A DNA stretch of 11,602 nt from JBGTKH01 sp041744735. Its GTDB lineage: Bacteria > Planctomycetota > Planctomycetia > Pirellulales > Pirellulaceae. The position numbers and the translations under genes are program-made. The stretch lies in assembly GCA_041744735.1 (NCBI GenBank), contig JBGTKH010000218.1, positions 1 through 11,602 on the forward strand. Reading direction: 5' to 3'. Shown piece after piece: positions 1-7,023 of this stretch (its first letter is position 1; the number at the start of each line of letters is the position of its first letter). The notes under the pieces are model-generated. The model saw nothing but the letters and a program-made list of their open reading frames with translations, was not told the origin of the DNA and did not search any database.

Positions 1-76
1 GAGCGAGTGTAACACCCAGCGGAACTCGCCAAACTGAAAACGACTCCCGACCCCATTTCGTACTTGATGCTTCGGC

Positions 77-105
77 TTGACGTTTTGTGGTCAACTTCCG
101 ATACT
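77..105 (+). promoter_or_regulatory. Candidate sigma-70 promoter upstream of the TM2 gene
   Basis: TTGACG (77-82) and GATACT (100-105) are separated by 17 bp, which fits a -35/-10 pair and would put the transcript start near 112, about 40 nt before the TM2 start codon. A short dyad, TTGAC (77-81) with GTCAA (90-94), overlaps the -35 box and could be a regulator site or chance. Bases 1-76 hold no gene I can support; a weak 6-bp inverted repeat, GCGAGT (3-8) with ACTCGC (24-29), could be the tail end of an upstream unit. Confidence 0.4.
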
Positions 106-153
106 CTGTAATCAATCGAGGCGGCAAATCTCACTTTCGCGGAGCAACTGGAT

Positions 154-420
154 ATGTCAACGGGAGCAACGGGGCGCGGAAAGAGTAAGGTGGTGGCGGG
201 CGTTCTGGGGATTTTGCTGGGTGGGCTGGGCGCTCATCATTTTTATCTCGGCTCGACCGGCGCCGCGATCATTTGCCTCTTGCTTTGCTGTGTCGGCGTC
301 GGCGAAATACTGGGGCTGGTCGAGGGCATTTTACTGCTGGTGATGAAGGACGAGGAATTCGACGCCAAGTACAACCACCGCACGCCCGAGTCGATGGAGT
401 TTGTCTTTACCAAGAAGTGA
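154..420 (+). CDS. TM2 domain-containing small membrane protein
   Basis: This 88-residue protein fits the TM2 family: two membrane helices joined by a short turn, of unknown biochemical function. A basic N-terminus (GRGKSK, residues 7-12) is followed by helix 1 (about 13-27), the family hallmark GAHHFYLG (26-33), and a second hydrophobic stretch (about 36-64) containing EILGLVEGILLL, which corresponds to the usual W/G-x-x-hydrophobic-D/E signature. The C-terminal 24 residues are polar (KDEEFDAKYNHRTPE) and probably cytoplasmic. GGAG at 141-144 lies 9 nt before the ATG and supports this start. The glmU-like gene begins 45 nt downstream on the same strand, so the two may be co-transcribed, but nothing ties their functions together. 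A longer ORF in another frame (77-343) is an overlap artefact. Confidence 0.85.
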   Translation: MSTGATGRGKSKVVAGVLGILLGGLGAHHFYLGSTGAAIICLLLCCVGVGEILGLVEGILLLVMKDEEFDAKYNHRTPESMEFVFTKK

Positions 421-465
421 CCCGCGCGCCGCTGACACACGACGCGATCTTACCGGGAGCGGGCT

Positions 466-1710
466 ATGACATTGATCGTCTTCGAAGACGAGGCGGTAGA
501 GCAGCTTTACCCAATCACGATCGGCCGTGCGGCGTACGCCGTCACGTGCGGCAGTTATCGGCTCATTGATTGGCTCAAGCGACTCGATCAGCCGTTGCGA
601 TCGGTTGTGCGACCGCACTTGGCCGAGATTCAAAAGCTGGACTTTCCCGAGTTTCACCCGGCCGCCACTGCGGACAAGCCGGTGCTGTTGGTCAACGCGC
701 GAGTTGTACCGTCCGCTTCGGCGTTTCAGACGCTGAGAAGGATGCTTGACGACGGCGTTGCGGGCGTGATTCGTTGCGACGAAACAATCGCCGCGGCGAT
801 GCTGCCATCCGGTGCGCCGACACCAACGTCGAACCTGACCGTCGAGCAACTGCCGGACTATTTTAACTATGCGGGGATTCCGAGCCTGCCGCCGCTGGAT
901 GCGCGGCTGCCGTTGCTGGAGTTTCCGCACGACGTGGTCCGCCACAACCTGAAGATCTTGGCCGAGAACCTCGAACATCGCTTGGCTGTGGGCACCTTTC
1001 GCGAGATCGCCGACGGTGTGTTTGCGGCGGACGGCGCGACGTTGGGCCAGCACGTGGTCAGTGAGACGCGTAAAGGGCCGATTGTGCTCGATCAGAATGC
1101 TTCGATCGGGCCCTATTGTTATCTCAGCGGTCCGGCTTATATCGGGCCTTCCGCGCGGATCATCGAGCACTCGGCGATCAAGGATGCTGTGTCGCTGGGC
1201 CACACGACGAAGATCGGCGGCGAAGTTGAAGCCTCCGTCGTCGAACCGTACACGAATAAACAGCATCACGGTTTTCTCGGCCACAGCTATCTGGGCAGTT
1301 GGATCAACCTGGGCGCCGGCACGTGTAACAGCGATCTGAAGAACACGTACGGCGAAGTCAAGATGGATTATCACGGCGAACGAGTTTCGTCCGGCATGCA
1401 GTTTCTGGGCTGCATCATGGGGGACTACGCCAAGTCGGCGATCAACACGGGGATCTTCACCGGCAAGACGATCGGCACGTGCAGCATGGTGTACGGGTTC
1501 GTGACGACGAACGTACCCAGCTTCGTGAATTACGCCCGCCTGTTCGGACAGGTGACCGAGTTGCCGCCGGAAGTGATGATCGCCACGCAACAGCGGATGT
1601 TCGTGCGCCGCAACGTCACACAGCGCCCCTGCGACGCCCAGTTGATCCACGACATGTACGAACTGACCCGCGACGAACGACAATTGGCCGGCGAGCCGCT
1701 GTCGCTGTAG
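466..1710 (+). CDS. GlmU-like sugar nucleotidyltransferase / acetyltransferase (alternative bacterial GlmU type)
   Basis: Likely an enzyme of UDP-N-acetylglucosamine synthesis (acetylation of glucosamine-1-phosphate and uridylylation of GlcNAc-1-phosphate) in the cytoplasm, feeding cell-envelope sugars. The N-terminal part (about 3-150) resembles the divergent sugar nucleotidyltransferase domain seen in the alternative GlmU family: it opens with IVFEDEAVEQLYPITIGRAA and lacks the G-x-G-T-x-M loop of classical GlmU. Residues about 185-350 form a left-handed beta-helix of hexapeptide repeats (VLDQNASIGPYCYLSGPAYI). Within it, LGHSYLG (271-277) aligns with the GHLTYLG segment of E. coli GlmU, making H273 the candidate catalytic base, and NLGAGTCNSDLKN (281-293) is the family signature. 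The length, 414 aa, suits this family. GGGAG at 455-459 sits 6 nt before the ATG. The product could act on a related sugar phosphate; glmU is probable but unproven. Confidence 0.82.
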   Translation: MTLIVFEDEAVEQLYPITIGRAAYAVTCGSYRLIDWLKRLDQPLRSVVRPHLAEIQKLDFPEFHPAATADKPVLLVNARVVPSASAFQTLRRMLDDGVAGVIRCDETIAAAMLPSGAPTPTSNLTVEQLPDYFNYAGIPSLPPLDARLPLLEFPHDVVRHNLKILAENLEHRLAVGTFREIADGVFAADGATLGQHVVSETRKGPIVLDQNASIGPYCYLSGPAYIGPSARIIEHSAIKDAVSLGHTTKIGGEVEASVVEPYTNKQHHGFLGHSYLGSWINLGAGTCNSDLKNTYGEVKMDYHGERVSSGMQFLGCIMGDYAKSAINTGIFTGKTIGTCSMVYGFVTTNVPSFVNYARLFGQVTELPPEVMIATQQRMFVRRNVTQRPCDAQLIHDMYELTRDERQLAGEPLSL

Positions 1711-1840
1711 TCATTGGGGATTGGGAATTTGGGATTTGGGATTTATGATTTGAATCCTATGATCCGTCCCATGTACGCAGACGCGATGGGCTTGCTCCGT
1801 CTTCAAAATCCAAAATCCAAAATCCCAAATCCAAAATGAC
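1710..1840. repeat. Imperfect inverted repeat of TTGGGATT-type low-complexity arms between glmU-like gene and metF
   Basis: The left arm (1710-1752) starts GTCATTGGGGATTGGG and continues with TTTGGGATTTGGGATTT. The right arm (1802-1840), read on the minus strand, starts GTCATTTTGGATTTGGG and continues with repeated TTTTGGATT. Both arms begin with GTCATT and end in a GATTT(T)GAA-like sequence, so the arms are bounded inverted copies about 40 nt long around a 49-nt centre. The left arm overlaps the last base of the glmU-like stop codon. The right arm includes the metF start codon. I see no transposase. A role as a terminator hairpin or a mobile/slippage repeat is inference. Confidence 0.6.
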
Positions 1841-2720
1841 GCTCTCTCAGGTCTACGCTCCCGGCAAATTCGGCCTGTCGTTCGAGCTGTTTCCTCCTAA
1901 GACATCGGCGGGCGACGAGGCGTTGTTCCGTCACGTCGGACAACTGATGGAGTTTCAGCCGAGCTTCATTACCTGCACCTACGGCGCTGGCGGTTCGACT
2001 CGAAACAAGACGCTGGAGATCGTGGAGCAGGTGAAGCAGCGGTTCAATGTGCCGGTGGCCTCGCATTTGACCTGTGTTGGCTCGACGGTCGATCAACTGC
2101 GCGATTATCTGCGCGAGGCCCATCAGCGCGGCATTGACTATGTCGTTGCTCTGCGCGGCGACCCGCCGCGCGGCGAAACACAGTTCGTGCCGGTCGACGG
2201 CGGACTGCACTATGCCAACGAACTCGTCACGTTAGTCCGCCGCGAGTTTGCGGGATTCGGCATCGCGGTGGCCGGGTATCCTGAAAAGCATCAAGAGGCG
2301 TTGAGCCCGGAGGTCGACCTCGAAAACTTGAAACGCAAGGTTGACGCCGGAGCCAGCGTCGTCATCACGCAACTGTTTTATAACAACGACGACTTCTTTC
2401 GCTTTCGCGAGCGCTACGACCGCCTGGGTATCCGCGTGCCCTTGGTGCCGGGCATTTTGCCCGTCACCAACCTGGCCCAAATCCAACGCATCACGTCTCT
2501 GTGCGGGGCCAAGCTGCCCGCCAACTTGATTTCCGAGTTGGGCAAGCGAGACGATGAAGATTGGCAATTCCAAGCCGGCGTCGACTTCGCCGCGCTTCAG
2601 GTCCAAGGACTGATCGACAGCGGCGTGCCCGGCATTCACTTCTATGTACTGAACAAGTCGCAAGCCACATCCGCCGTGCTGCGCGCCGCCCGCCCGCGCT
2701 CCCCAGTGGGTCGCGGTTAA
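1836..2720 (+). CDS. metF: Methylenetetrahydrofolate reductase
   Basis: MetF reduces 5,10-methylene-THF to 5-methyl-THF with an FAD cofactor, supplying the methyl group for methionine synthesis in the cytoplasm. The 294-residue length suits a single-domain bacterial MetF TIM barrel. Visible landmarks in order are SFELFPPKT (15-23), whose E17 matches the catalytic Glu of E. coli MetF; TCTYGAGGSTR (46-56); ALRGDPP (105-111), with the Asp that contacts FAD and folate; AGYPEKH (146-152); KVDAGA followed by TQLFYNN (178-184), whose Gln contacts folate; and PGILPVTN in the C-terminal third. The start lies inside the right arm of the repeat at 1710-1840 and has no Shine-Dalgarno sequence. It leaves 14 residues before SFELFPP, which is normal, and no better start is seen. 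The stop codon falls in a 10-bp tandem repeat shared with the end of the converging MFS gene. Confidence 0.95.
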   Translation: MTLSQVYAPGKFGLSFELFPPKTSAGDEALFRHVGQLMEFQPSFITCTYGAGGSTRNKTLEIVEQVKQRFNVPVASHLTCVGSTVDQLRDYLREAHQRGIDYVVALRGDPPRGETQFVPVDGGLHYANELVTLVRREFAGFGIAVAGYPEKHQEALSPEVDLENLKRKVDAGASVVITQLFYNNDDFFRFRERYDRLGIRVPLVPGILPVTNLAQIQRITSLCGAKLPANLISELGKRDDEDWQFQAGVDFAALQVQGLIDSGVPGIHFYVLNKSQATSAVLRAARPRSPVGRG

Positions 2721-2736
2721 ACGCGGTTAAACGACC
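2708..2736. repeat. Tandem CGCGGTTAAA repeat at the metF / MFS convergent junction
   Basis: CGCGGTTAAA occurs twice without a gap (2712-2721 and 2722-2731). The first copy contains the metF stop and the second contains the MFS stop on the minus strand, with 6 bp between them. The outer sequences GGTCG (2709-2713) and CGACC (2732-2736) can pair, with TTAA pairing inside, giving a modest imperfect hairpin that could help end transcription from both sides. GGGTCGCGGTTAAACG (2708-2723) matches 15 of 16 bases at 11097-11112. Confidence 0.55.
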
Positions 2737-4091
2737 GATTCCTTCGTCAGCGGTATTCGCGGATCGACGAACAGCCAGCAGAGCAAGGTGACAGCAAAGC
2801 TGCCGCACGAGATGACGAAGACGCTGGTCCAGTTGTCTTGTTCCGCCAGATAGCCGATCACGCCCGCGAAGATGGCGGCTCCCAAGTTCCCGCACATGTT
2901 GGCAAAGCCGAGCACCGTCGCCACGTGCCGGCCGCCGATGTCTTGATAGGTAGACCAGATCGAGCCCAGACCGAGATCGATCAGGAAATACGCGCCGGCA
3001 AAGATCACCACCAAGGCGTATACATTGTCGATTCCTAAGCACGCCGCATAGAGCAAGCCCGCGCCACTGCTGGCGATGATCCCGGGCAGCCGGCGTCCCC
3101 ACACCAAACCATAACGCCGCACCAAAGCGTCCGTGGCCAGCCCGCCGCTCACACTGCCCGCCATGCCCGCAAGTCCGGTGACGGCCGTCATCGCACCGGC
3201 CAGCCACAGTTCCACCGAATGTACTTCCTTCAAATAGGTTGGCATCCAGGTGGCTAGAAAAATCCAGCCGATGTTCACAGTGAAGTTAATCAGGCTGAGC
3301 AGCCATAAGTTGCCGCTGGTGAGCATTTCGAACCATGGTACAGCGGCCAGTTGTTCGTCCCCTTTCGCCGCTGTTGGTGGCCGGCCGTGTTCGATCAGCG
3401 TTCGTTCCGCATCATTGCACGAAGCGTGTTCGTCCGGCGTGTTGCGGAACCAACGCCAGAAGAAGACGGCCCACACCAACCCCAGCACTCCGTAGAACAC
3501 AAACACGACCCGCCAACGTCCTGTCGAGAAGCCGGTAATCGCGCCGACCAGCAACATCAACAACGGCGTAATCGCCATTGTCAAAAGTCCGCCGCTGCGT
3601 CCGCCCATGGATACGGCGCTGTTGGCAAATCCGCGGCGGCTGAGCGGAAACCAATTCTTTAAGAAGCCCGCCGTCGTCGGATACGCGCCCGCTTGGCTGA
3701 TGCCTAGCAGCAAACGAAACGCGATGAGTCCCCACAACCCCTGAGCAAACCCCAAACCACCCATCGTGATCGACCAGGCAACAACGTAAGTGGTCAACAT
3801 CACGCGGCCGCCCCAACGGTCGGCCAGCCAGCCGGAAGGCACTTGCGTCAGCGCGTACGCCCAAAAAAAAGCGCTCATCGCCCAACCCATTTGCACCTTG
3901 TCGATCCGCATTTCCTCCAGAATCGCCGGCGTAGCGACCGAAATCGCAAAACGGTCCAAATACAATAACACAGCCATGACGACAGAAAATGCCAATACGC
4001 CGTAGCGTGTCACCGTCGGCCGCGTAACGAAATTTGCGTCGCCGACCAACGGTTGCGAATCGAGTGGCGGTGCATAGGGGTTCTTGTTCAT
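2727..4091 (-). CDS. MFS transporter, anion:cation symporter (ACS) type
   Basis: A 454-residue inner-membrane secondary transporter with about 12 predicted helices and a polar central loop (about 218-250). The first helix region carries LLYLDRFAISVATPAI (42-57), typical of the anion:cation symporter branch that includes hexuronate, glucarate and sialate carriers. WAYALTQVPSGWLADRWGGR (77-96) holds the MFS loop 2-3 motif (G87...D91-R-x-G-G-R). FRLLLGISQAGAYPT (125-139) is also characteristic. The family suggests uptake of an organic anion such as a sugar acid; the substrate cannot be read from sequence. The N-terminus NPYAPP (4-9) is a motif I associate with planctomycete membrane proteins. 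GAGG on the minus strand (complement of 4096-4099), 4 nt before the ATG, supports this start. It converges on metF and is divergent from the ABC ATPase gene. Confidence 0.9.
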   Translation of the reverse strand: MNKNPYAPPLDSQPLVGDANFVTRPTVTRYGVLAFSVVMAVLLYLDRFAISVATPAILEEMRIDKVQMGWAMSAFFWAYALTQVPSGWLADRWGGRVMLTTYVVAWSITMGGLGFAQGLWGLIAFRLLLGISQAGAYPTTAGFLKNWFPLSRRGFANSAVSMGGRSGGLLTMAITPLLMLLVGAITGFSTGRWRVVFVFYGVLGLVWAVFFWRWFRNTPDEHASCNDAERTLIEHGRPPTAAKGDEQLAAVPWFEMLTSGNLWLLSLINFTVNIGWIFLATWMPTYLKEVHSVELWLAGAMTAVTGLAGMAGSVSGGLATDALVRRYGLVWGRRLPGIIASSGAGLLYAACLGIDNVYALVVIFAGAYFLIDLGLGSIWSTYQDIGGRHVATVLGFANMCGNLGAAIFAGVIGYLAEQDNWTSVFVISCGSFAVTLLCWLFVDPRIPLTKESVV

Positions 4092-4150
4092 GCGGCCTCA
4101 ATTTCAAATGGTTTGTCCGGCAATCTGCTTCAGTCGCCGGAGAAGGACAG

Positions 4151-4156
4151 ATTGTA
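4151..4156 (-). promoter_or_regulatory. Possible -10 box for the MFS gene
   Basis: On the minus strand these bases read TACAAT, one mismatch from TATAAT, and lie 60 nt upstream of the MFS start codon. No convincing -35 box is present at 16-18 bp, so this is a weak candidate. Confidence 0.2.
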
Positions 4157-4213
4157 ACCTAGTATTTGCGATTTACAGCAGCAAACAGTCTGCAATGTGG
4201 TCCCTCTCCCAAC

Positions 4214-4242
4214 TTGACACTTCTCCTAATGACCGGTATCCT
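4214..4242 (+). promoter_or_regulatory. Sigma-70-type promoter for the ABC ATPase-nusA-infB-rbfA unit
   Basis: A perfect TTGACA (4214-4219) is followed by a 17-bp spacer and TATCCT (4237-4242). This predicts a transcript start near 4249 and a leader of about 118 nt. The site lies inside the longer reading frame that opens at 4166, which argues for the start codon at 4367 instead. I found no recognisable riboswitch or leader peptide in 4250-4366. Confidence 0.55.
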
Positions 4243-4366
4243 AACCGGATTCCACTGGGCACTAAGTTGTGTCATTGGAAGGATTTTCGAGCGTTTAGTC
4301 CGTCGCGGGCCTGGCTCGAGGAGGAGACGGTTCGCGTTTTGTTCGCGCCGAGGTAAACATCAGGAC

Positions 4367-5593
4367 ATGGCGAGCGTCGGTCTCGAAGGCGTGTCCAAAG
4401 TTTTCCGCGGCGGAGTGCGAGCGGTCCAGCGTCTCGACCTTGAGGTGCGCGAGCGGGAGTTTGTGGTGCTGGTCGGTCCCAGCGGTTGCGGCAAGAGCAC
4501 AACGCTGCGGATGATCGCCGGTTTGGAAGATGTCTCCAGCGGCACAATTCGCATCGGCCCGCGAATCGTGAACGACGTGGCCCCCAAGGACCGGAACATC
4601 GCCATGGTGTTCCAGAATTACGCGTTGTACCCGCACATGTCGGTGTACAAGAACATGGCGTTCGGTTTGGAATTGAGATACGGATCGGGATGGCTGGCGC
4701 GAATTTGGAATCGGTTGACGCGGCCGGCTCAGGCGGCTGAGTTGGCGGCCAAGCGAAAGGGAATCAAAGAACAGGTTGAGCAAGCCGCGAAGACTTTGGG
4801 AATCGAGCACCTGCTGAATCGCATGCCGCGAGAACTGTCCGGTGGCGAGCGGCAACGCGTGGCGGTGGGCCGAGCAATCGTGCGGCAGCCCGCCGCATTT
4901 TTGTTCGACGAACCGTTGTCGAACCTCGATGCCCAATTGCGAGTGGAGATGCGACGCGAATTGAAACGGCTGCATCGCCAATTGCAAGCGACGATGATTT
5001 ATGTCACTCACGATCAAGTCGAGGCCCTGACGTTGGGCGAGCGCATCGTGGTGATGAATCGAGGAGAGATACAACAGGTCGGCACGCCGATGGAAGTTTA
5101 CGACCGGCCGCGAAACCGCTTCGTGGCCGGGTTCATCGGCGCACCGGCAATGAATTTTGTTGAGGGAAAGTTGGAGCTGCGAGACGGCGGATTGTGGTTC
5201 GTTGCTTCGGGCTTGACGGCGGTGTTGCAGCGGACGTGGTTCGCGGGTGAGGTTGGCCAGAGGGTGCAATCGTTCGTGAATCGAATCGTCGTTTTCGGGA
5301 TTCGTCCGGAAGACGTGCGAGTAAGTCTCGATGCGGCGATGACCGACGAGCGTGCGGCAAGCCGCCGCCGAGTGTCCGCGGTTGAATTGTTCGGTGACGC
5401 GGCAGTGTTGTACCTGGAACTTGCCGACGCGCCGGCCGAGGGAAAGAGAATTGAAGACACGTTAGTTTGCAAGACGGAAGCCCGGACAAAGGTTCGAGCA
5501 GGAGATACGGTTCACGTGTTGTTGGATGTCCAGCGAGCACATCTATTCGACGCGCAAACCGGTGAAAACCTGACTATATCGAAGGTGAGTTGA
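4367..5593 (+). CDS. ABC transporter ATP-binding protein, MalK/UgpC (sugar import) type
   Basis: A cytoplasmic ATPase subunit of a carbohydrate-type importer, 408 residues from the ATG at 4367. It contains Walker A GPSGCGKST (37-45), Q-loop Q83 in FQNYALYPHMSV, the signature LSGGERQRVAVGRA (157-170), Walker B AAFLFDEP with D181 and E182, D-loop SNLD, and H-loop H215 in THDQ. The C-terminal 150 residues form the MalK-type regulatory TOBE region (FGIRPEDV, then HLFDAQTGENL at the end). About 20 extra residues sit between FGLEL and EQVEQAAKTLGIEHLL (about 105-131), in the helical subdomain. No permease or binding protein is nearby, so it may serve distant transporters, as MsmX/MsmK do. The frame is open back to 4166, but that stretch contains the promoter candidate and lies before the conserved domain. 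The stop overlaps the nusA ribosome-binding region, indicating co-expression. Confidence 0.88.
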   Translation: MASVGLEGVSKVFRGGVRAVQRLDLEVREREFVVLVGPSGCGKSTTLRMIAGLEDVSSGTIRIGPRIVNDVAPKDRNIAMVFQNYALYPHMSVYKNMAFGLELRYGSGWLARIWNRLTRPAQAAELAAKRKGIKEQVEQAAKTLGIEHLLNRMPRELSGGERQRVAVGRAIVRQPAAFLFDEPLSNLDAQLRVEMRRELKRLHRQLQATMIYVTHDQVEALTLGERIVVMNRGEIQQVGTPMEVYDRPRNRFVAGFIGAPAMNFVEGKLELRDGGLWFVASGLTAVLQRTWFAGEVGQRVQSFVNRIVVFGIRPEDVRVSLDAAMTDERAASRRRVSAVELFGDAAVLYLELADAPAEGKRIEDTLVCKTEARTKVRAGDTVHVLLDVQRAHLFDAQTGENLTISKVS

Positions 5594-5598
5594 GCATG
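5583..5598 (+). promoter_or_regulatory. nusA ribosome-binding site and start, coupled to the ABC ATPase stop
   Basis: AAGGTGAG (5582-5589) precedes ATG 5596 by 6 nt. The upstream gene's TGA (5591-5593) lies between them, so ribosomes ending on the ABC ATPase could restart on nusA. An in-frame TTG at 5590 is too close to the Shine-Dalgarno sequence and would only add two residues. Confidence 0.6.
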
Positions 5599-7002
5599 AA
5601 CCCTAACGAGTTGTTGCGAATCGTCGATTCGCTCCATCGCGAAAAGAATATTGACCCGGAGATCGTCTTCCAGGCGATCGAAGCGGCACTCGTGTCGGCC
5701 GCCAAAAGGCAGTACGGCGAAGAGGCCGAGATCTCGTTCCACATCGATCGCGAAAGCGGGGGCATCAGCGGCATGCTGAGCGGCCAGCCACTGGACTTCG
5801 AGGAAACGGAAAAGATCGGCCGCATCGGTGCACAGACGGCCAAGCAAGTCATCATCCAGAAAGTCCGCGAAGCCGAACGTGATTCGCTGATCGAAGAATA
5901 CGAAGAGCAAATCGGCACTATGGTCAGCGGCGTGGTGCAGCGCAACGAAGGCCCGACCACAACGGTCTCGATCGGCTCGATCGAAGCGATCCTGCCGCGC
6001 AGCGAACAGATCCCCGGCGAGTCGCATCACGCCAACGAGCGCGTGCGGGCGATCATCTTCGAGGTCAAACCACAGGGCAGTCGCGTAAAAGTCGTGCTCA
6101 GCCGCACGCGGCCACAGCTTGTGCAACGGCTGTTCGAGCAAGAGATTCCCGAAATCGCCGACGGCGTGATCAAAGTGAACGCCATGGCTCGCGAGCCGGG
6201 ATATCGCACGAAGGTGGCGGTCAGCAGCACTGACCAGCGCGTCGATTGCGTGGGGGCCTGCGTTGGCGTGCGCGGCAACCGCATTAAGAACATCGTCGAT
6301 GAGCTGTCCGGCGAACGCATTGACATCGTCCGCTGGAATGACGACCCGCAGACGCTGATTCCCAACGCCTTGCAACCCGCCGAAGTCGACGAGGTGATCC
6401 TCTGCCAAATGATGGGCCGGGCGATCGTGCTGGTGCGCGAGGATCAATTGTCGCTGGCCATCGGCCGCCGCGGCCAAAACGTGCGTTTGGCCAGCAAATT
6501 GTGCGGCTGGGACATCGAAATCATGACCCAGGAGGAGTTAGAGGAGCAGATCGACCGGGCGATTCGTGGCTTCAGTGCCCTCGAAGGGGTCGATGAAGAT
6601 TTGGCGAACCGCCTAGTAGGCGAGGGTTTTCTGTCTTACGATGATCTATCGGTGATCGAGCCGGATGCGCTGATGGAGATGGGCAGCTTGACGGCGGAGC
6701 AGGTCGATCGCATCGTCGAGCAGGCCGAGGAGAGGGCGCTGGAAGCGGAAGAAGCTGCGGCCGCCGAACGCCGCCGACAGAAGGAAGAGGAACGTATCCA
6801 GCGGGCGGAGACGGAAGACGTCACTGCGGCCGCTGACGCACCGGCCGCCGGCCAAGAGCAACCCAAGGCGACTCCGGCAGCCGAAACGCCGCAAGATGAA
6901 AGTCAGCCGGCACCTGCCGACGAGCTGGTCGCCTCGGAAGGATCTTCGGCCGAAGGAAACGGCTCGGAGGCTCAAATGAATCAGAAATTAGGGACAGAGT
7001 AA
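5596..7002 (+). CDS. nusA: Transcription termination/antitermination factor NusA
   Basis: NusA binds RNA polymerase and nascent RNA, modulating pausing, Rho-dependent and intrinsic termination, and rRNA antitermination. The 468-residue protein shows the standard order: N-terminal RNAP-binding domain (about 1-100, opening NELLRIVDSLHREKNI), S1 domain (about 106-172, GTMVSGVVQRNEG), KH1 (about 200-270, GVRGNRIKNIVDEL), KH2 (278-310, LAIGRRGQNVRLASKLCGWD), then one helix-hairpin-helix-like module (about 322-380, ALEGVDEDLANRLVGEGF). The last 85 or so residues are an Ala/Glu-rich, probably disordered, acidic tail in place of the second AR repeat of enterobacterial NusA. It starts 2 nt after the ABC ATPase stop and ends 18 nt before infB. 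The genes rimP and ylxR that commonly flank nusA are absent. Confidence 0.97.
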   Translation: MNPNELLRIVDSLHREKNIDPEIVFQAIEAALVSAAKRQYGEEAEISFHIDRESGGISGMLSGQPLDFEETEKIGRIGAQTAKQVIIQKVREAERDSLIEEYEEQIGTMVSGVVQRNEGPTTTVSIGSIEAILPRSEQIPGESHHANERVRAIIFEVKPQGSRVKVVLSRTRPQLVQRLFEQEIPEIADGVIKVNAMAREPGYRTKVAVSSTDQRVDCVGACVGVRGNRIKNIVDELSGERIDIVRWNDDPQTLIPNALQPAEVDEVILCQMMGRAIVLVREDQLSLAIGRRGQNVRLASKLCGWDIEIMTQEELEEQIDRAIRGFSALEGVDEDLANRLVGEGFLSYDDLSVIEPDALMEMGSLTAEQVDRIVEQAEERALEAEEAAAAERRRQKEEERIQRAETEDVTAAADAPAAGQEQPKATPAAETPQDESQPAPADELVASEGSSAEGNGSEAQMNQKLGTE

Positions 7003-7008
7003 AGATGT

Positions 7009-7023
7009 GGAGGGTTCAACTTG
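7009..7023 (+). promoter_or_regulatory. Strong ribosome-binding site fixing a TTG start for infB
   Basis: GGAGGG (7009-7014) lies 6 nt upstream of TTG 7021. Translation from this TTG gives PIRIYSLAKELNIENKEL, the normal beginning of an IF2 N-terminal domain. No ATG or GTG in frame lies close by, so a TTG start is the best reading. Confidence 0.8.

Noticed and set aside
3..80. Open frame at the left edge ending TGA 78-80, possible tail of an upstream gene
   Set aside because: Only 25 residues with no recognisable motif, and the stop overlaps a better-supported promoter; cannot be distinguished from non-coding DNA.
331..1683. 450-codon open frame on the minus strand opposite the GlmU-like gene
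   Set aside because: It is antisense to a clearly conserved protein, is rich in Arg/His/Val/Asp as expected for a shadow of GC-rich coding DNA, and shows no recognisable domain.
4166..4366. Upstream extension of the ABC ATPase frame (67 extra residues)
   Set aside because: It contains a TTGACA-17-TATCCT promoter, precedes the conserved domain, and has composition unlike the rest of the protein. Start at 4367 preferred.
5512..6477. 321-codon minus-strand open frame opposite nusA
   Set aside because: Shadow of nusA, with no motif or ribosome-binding site.
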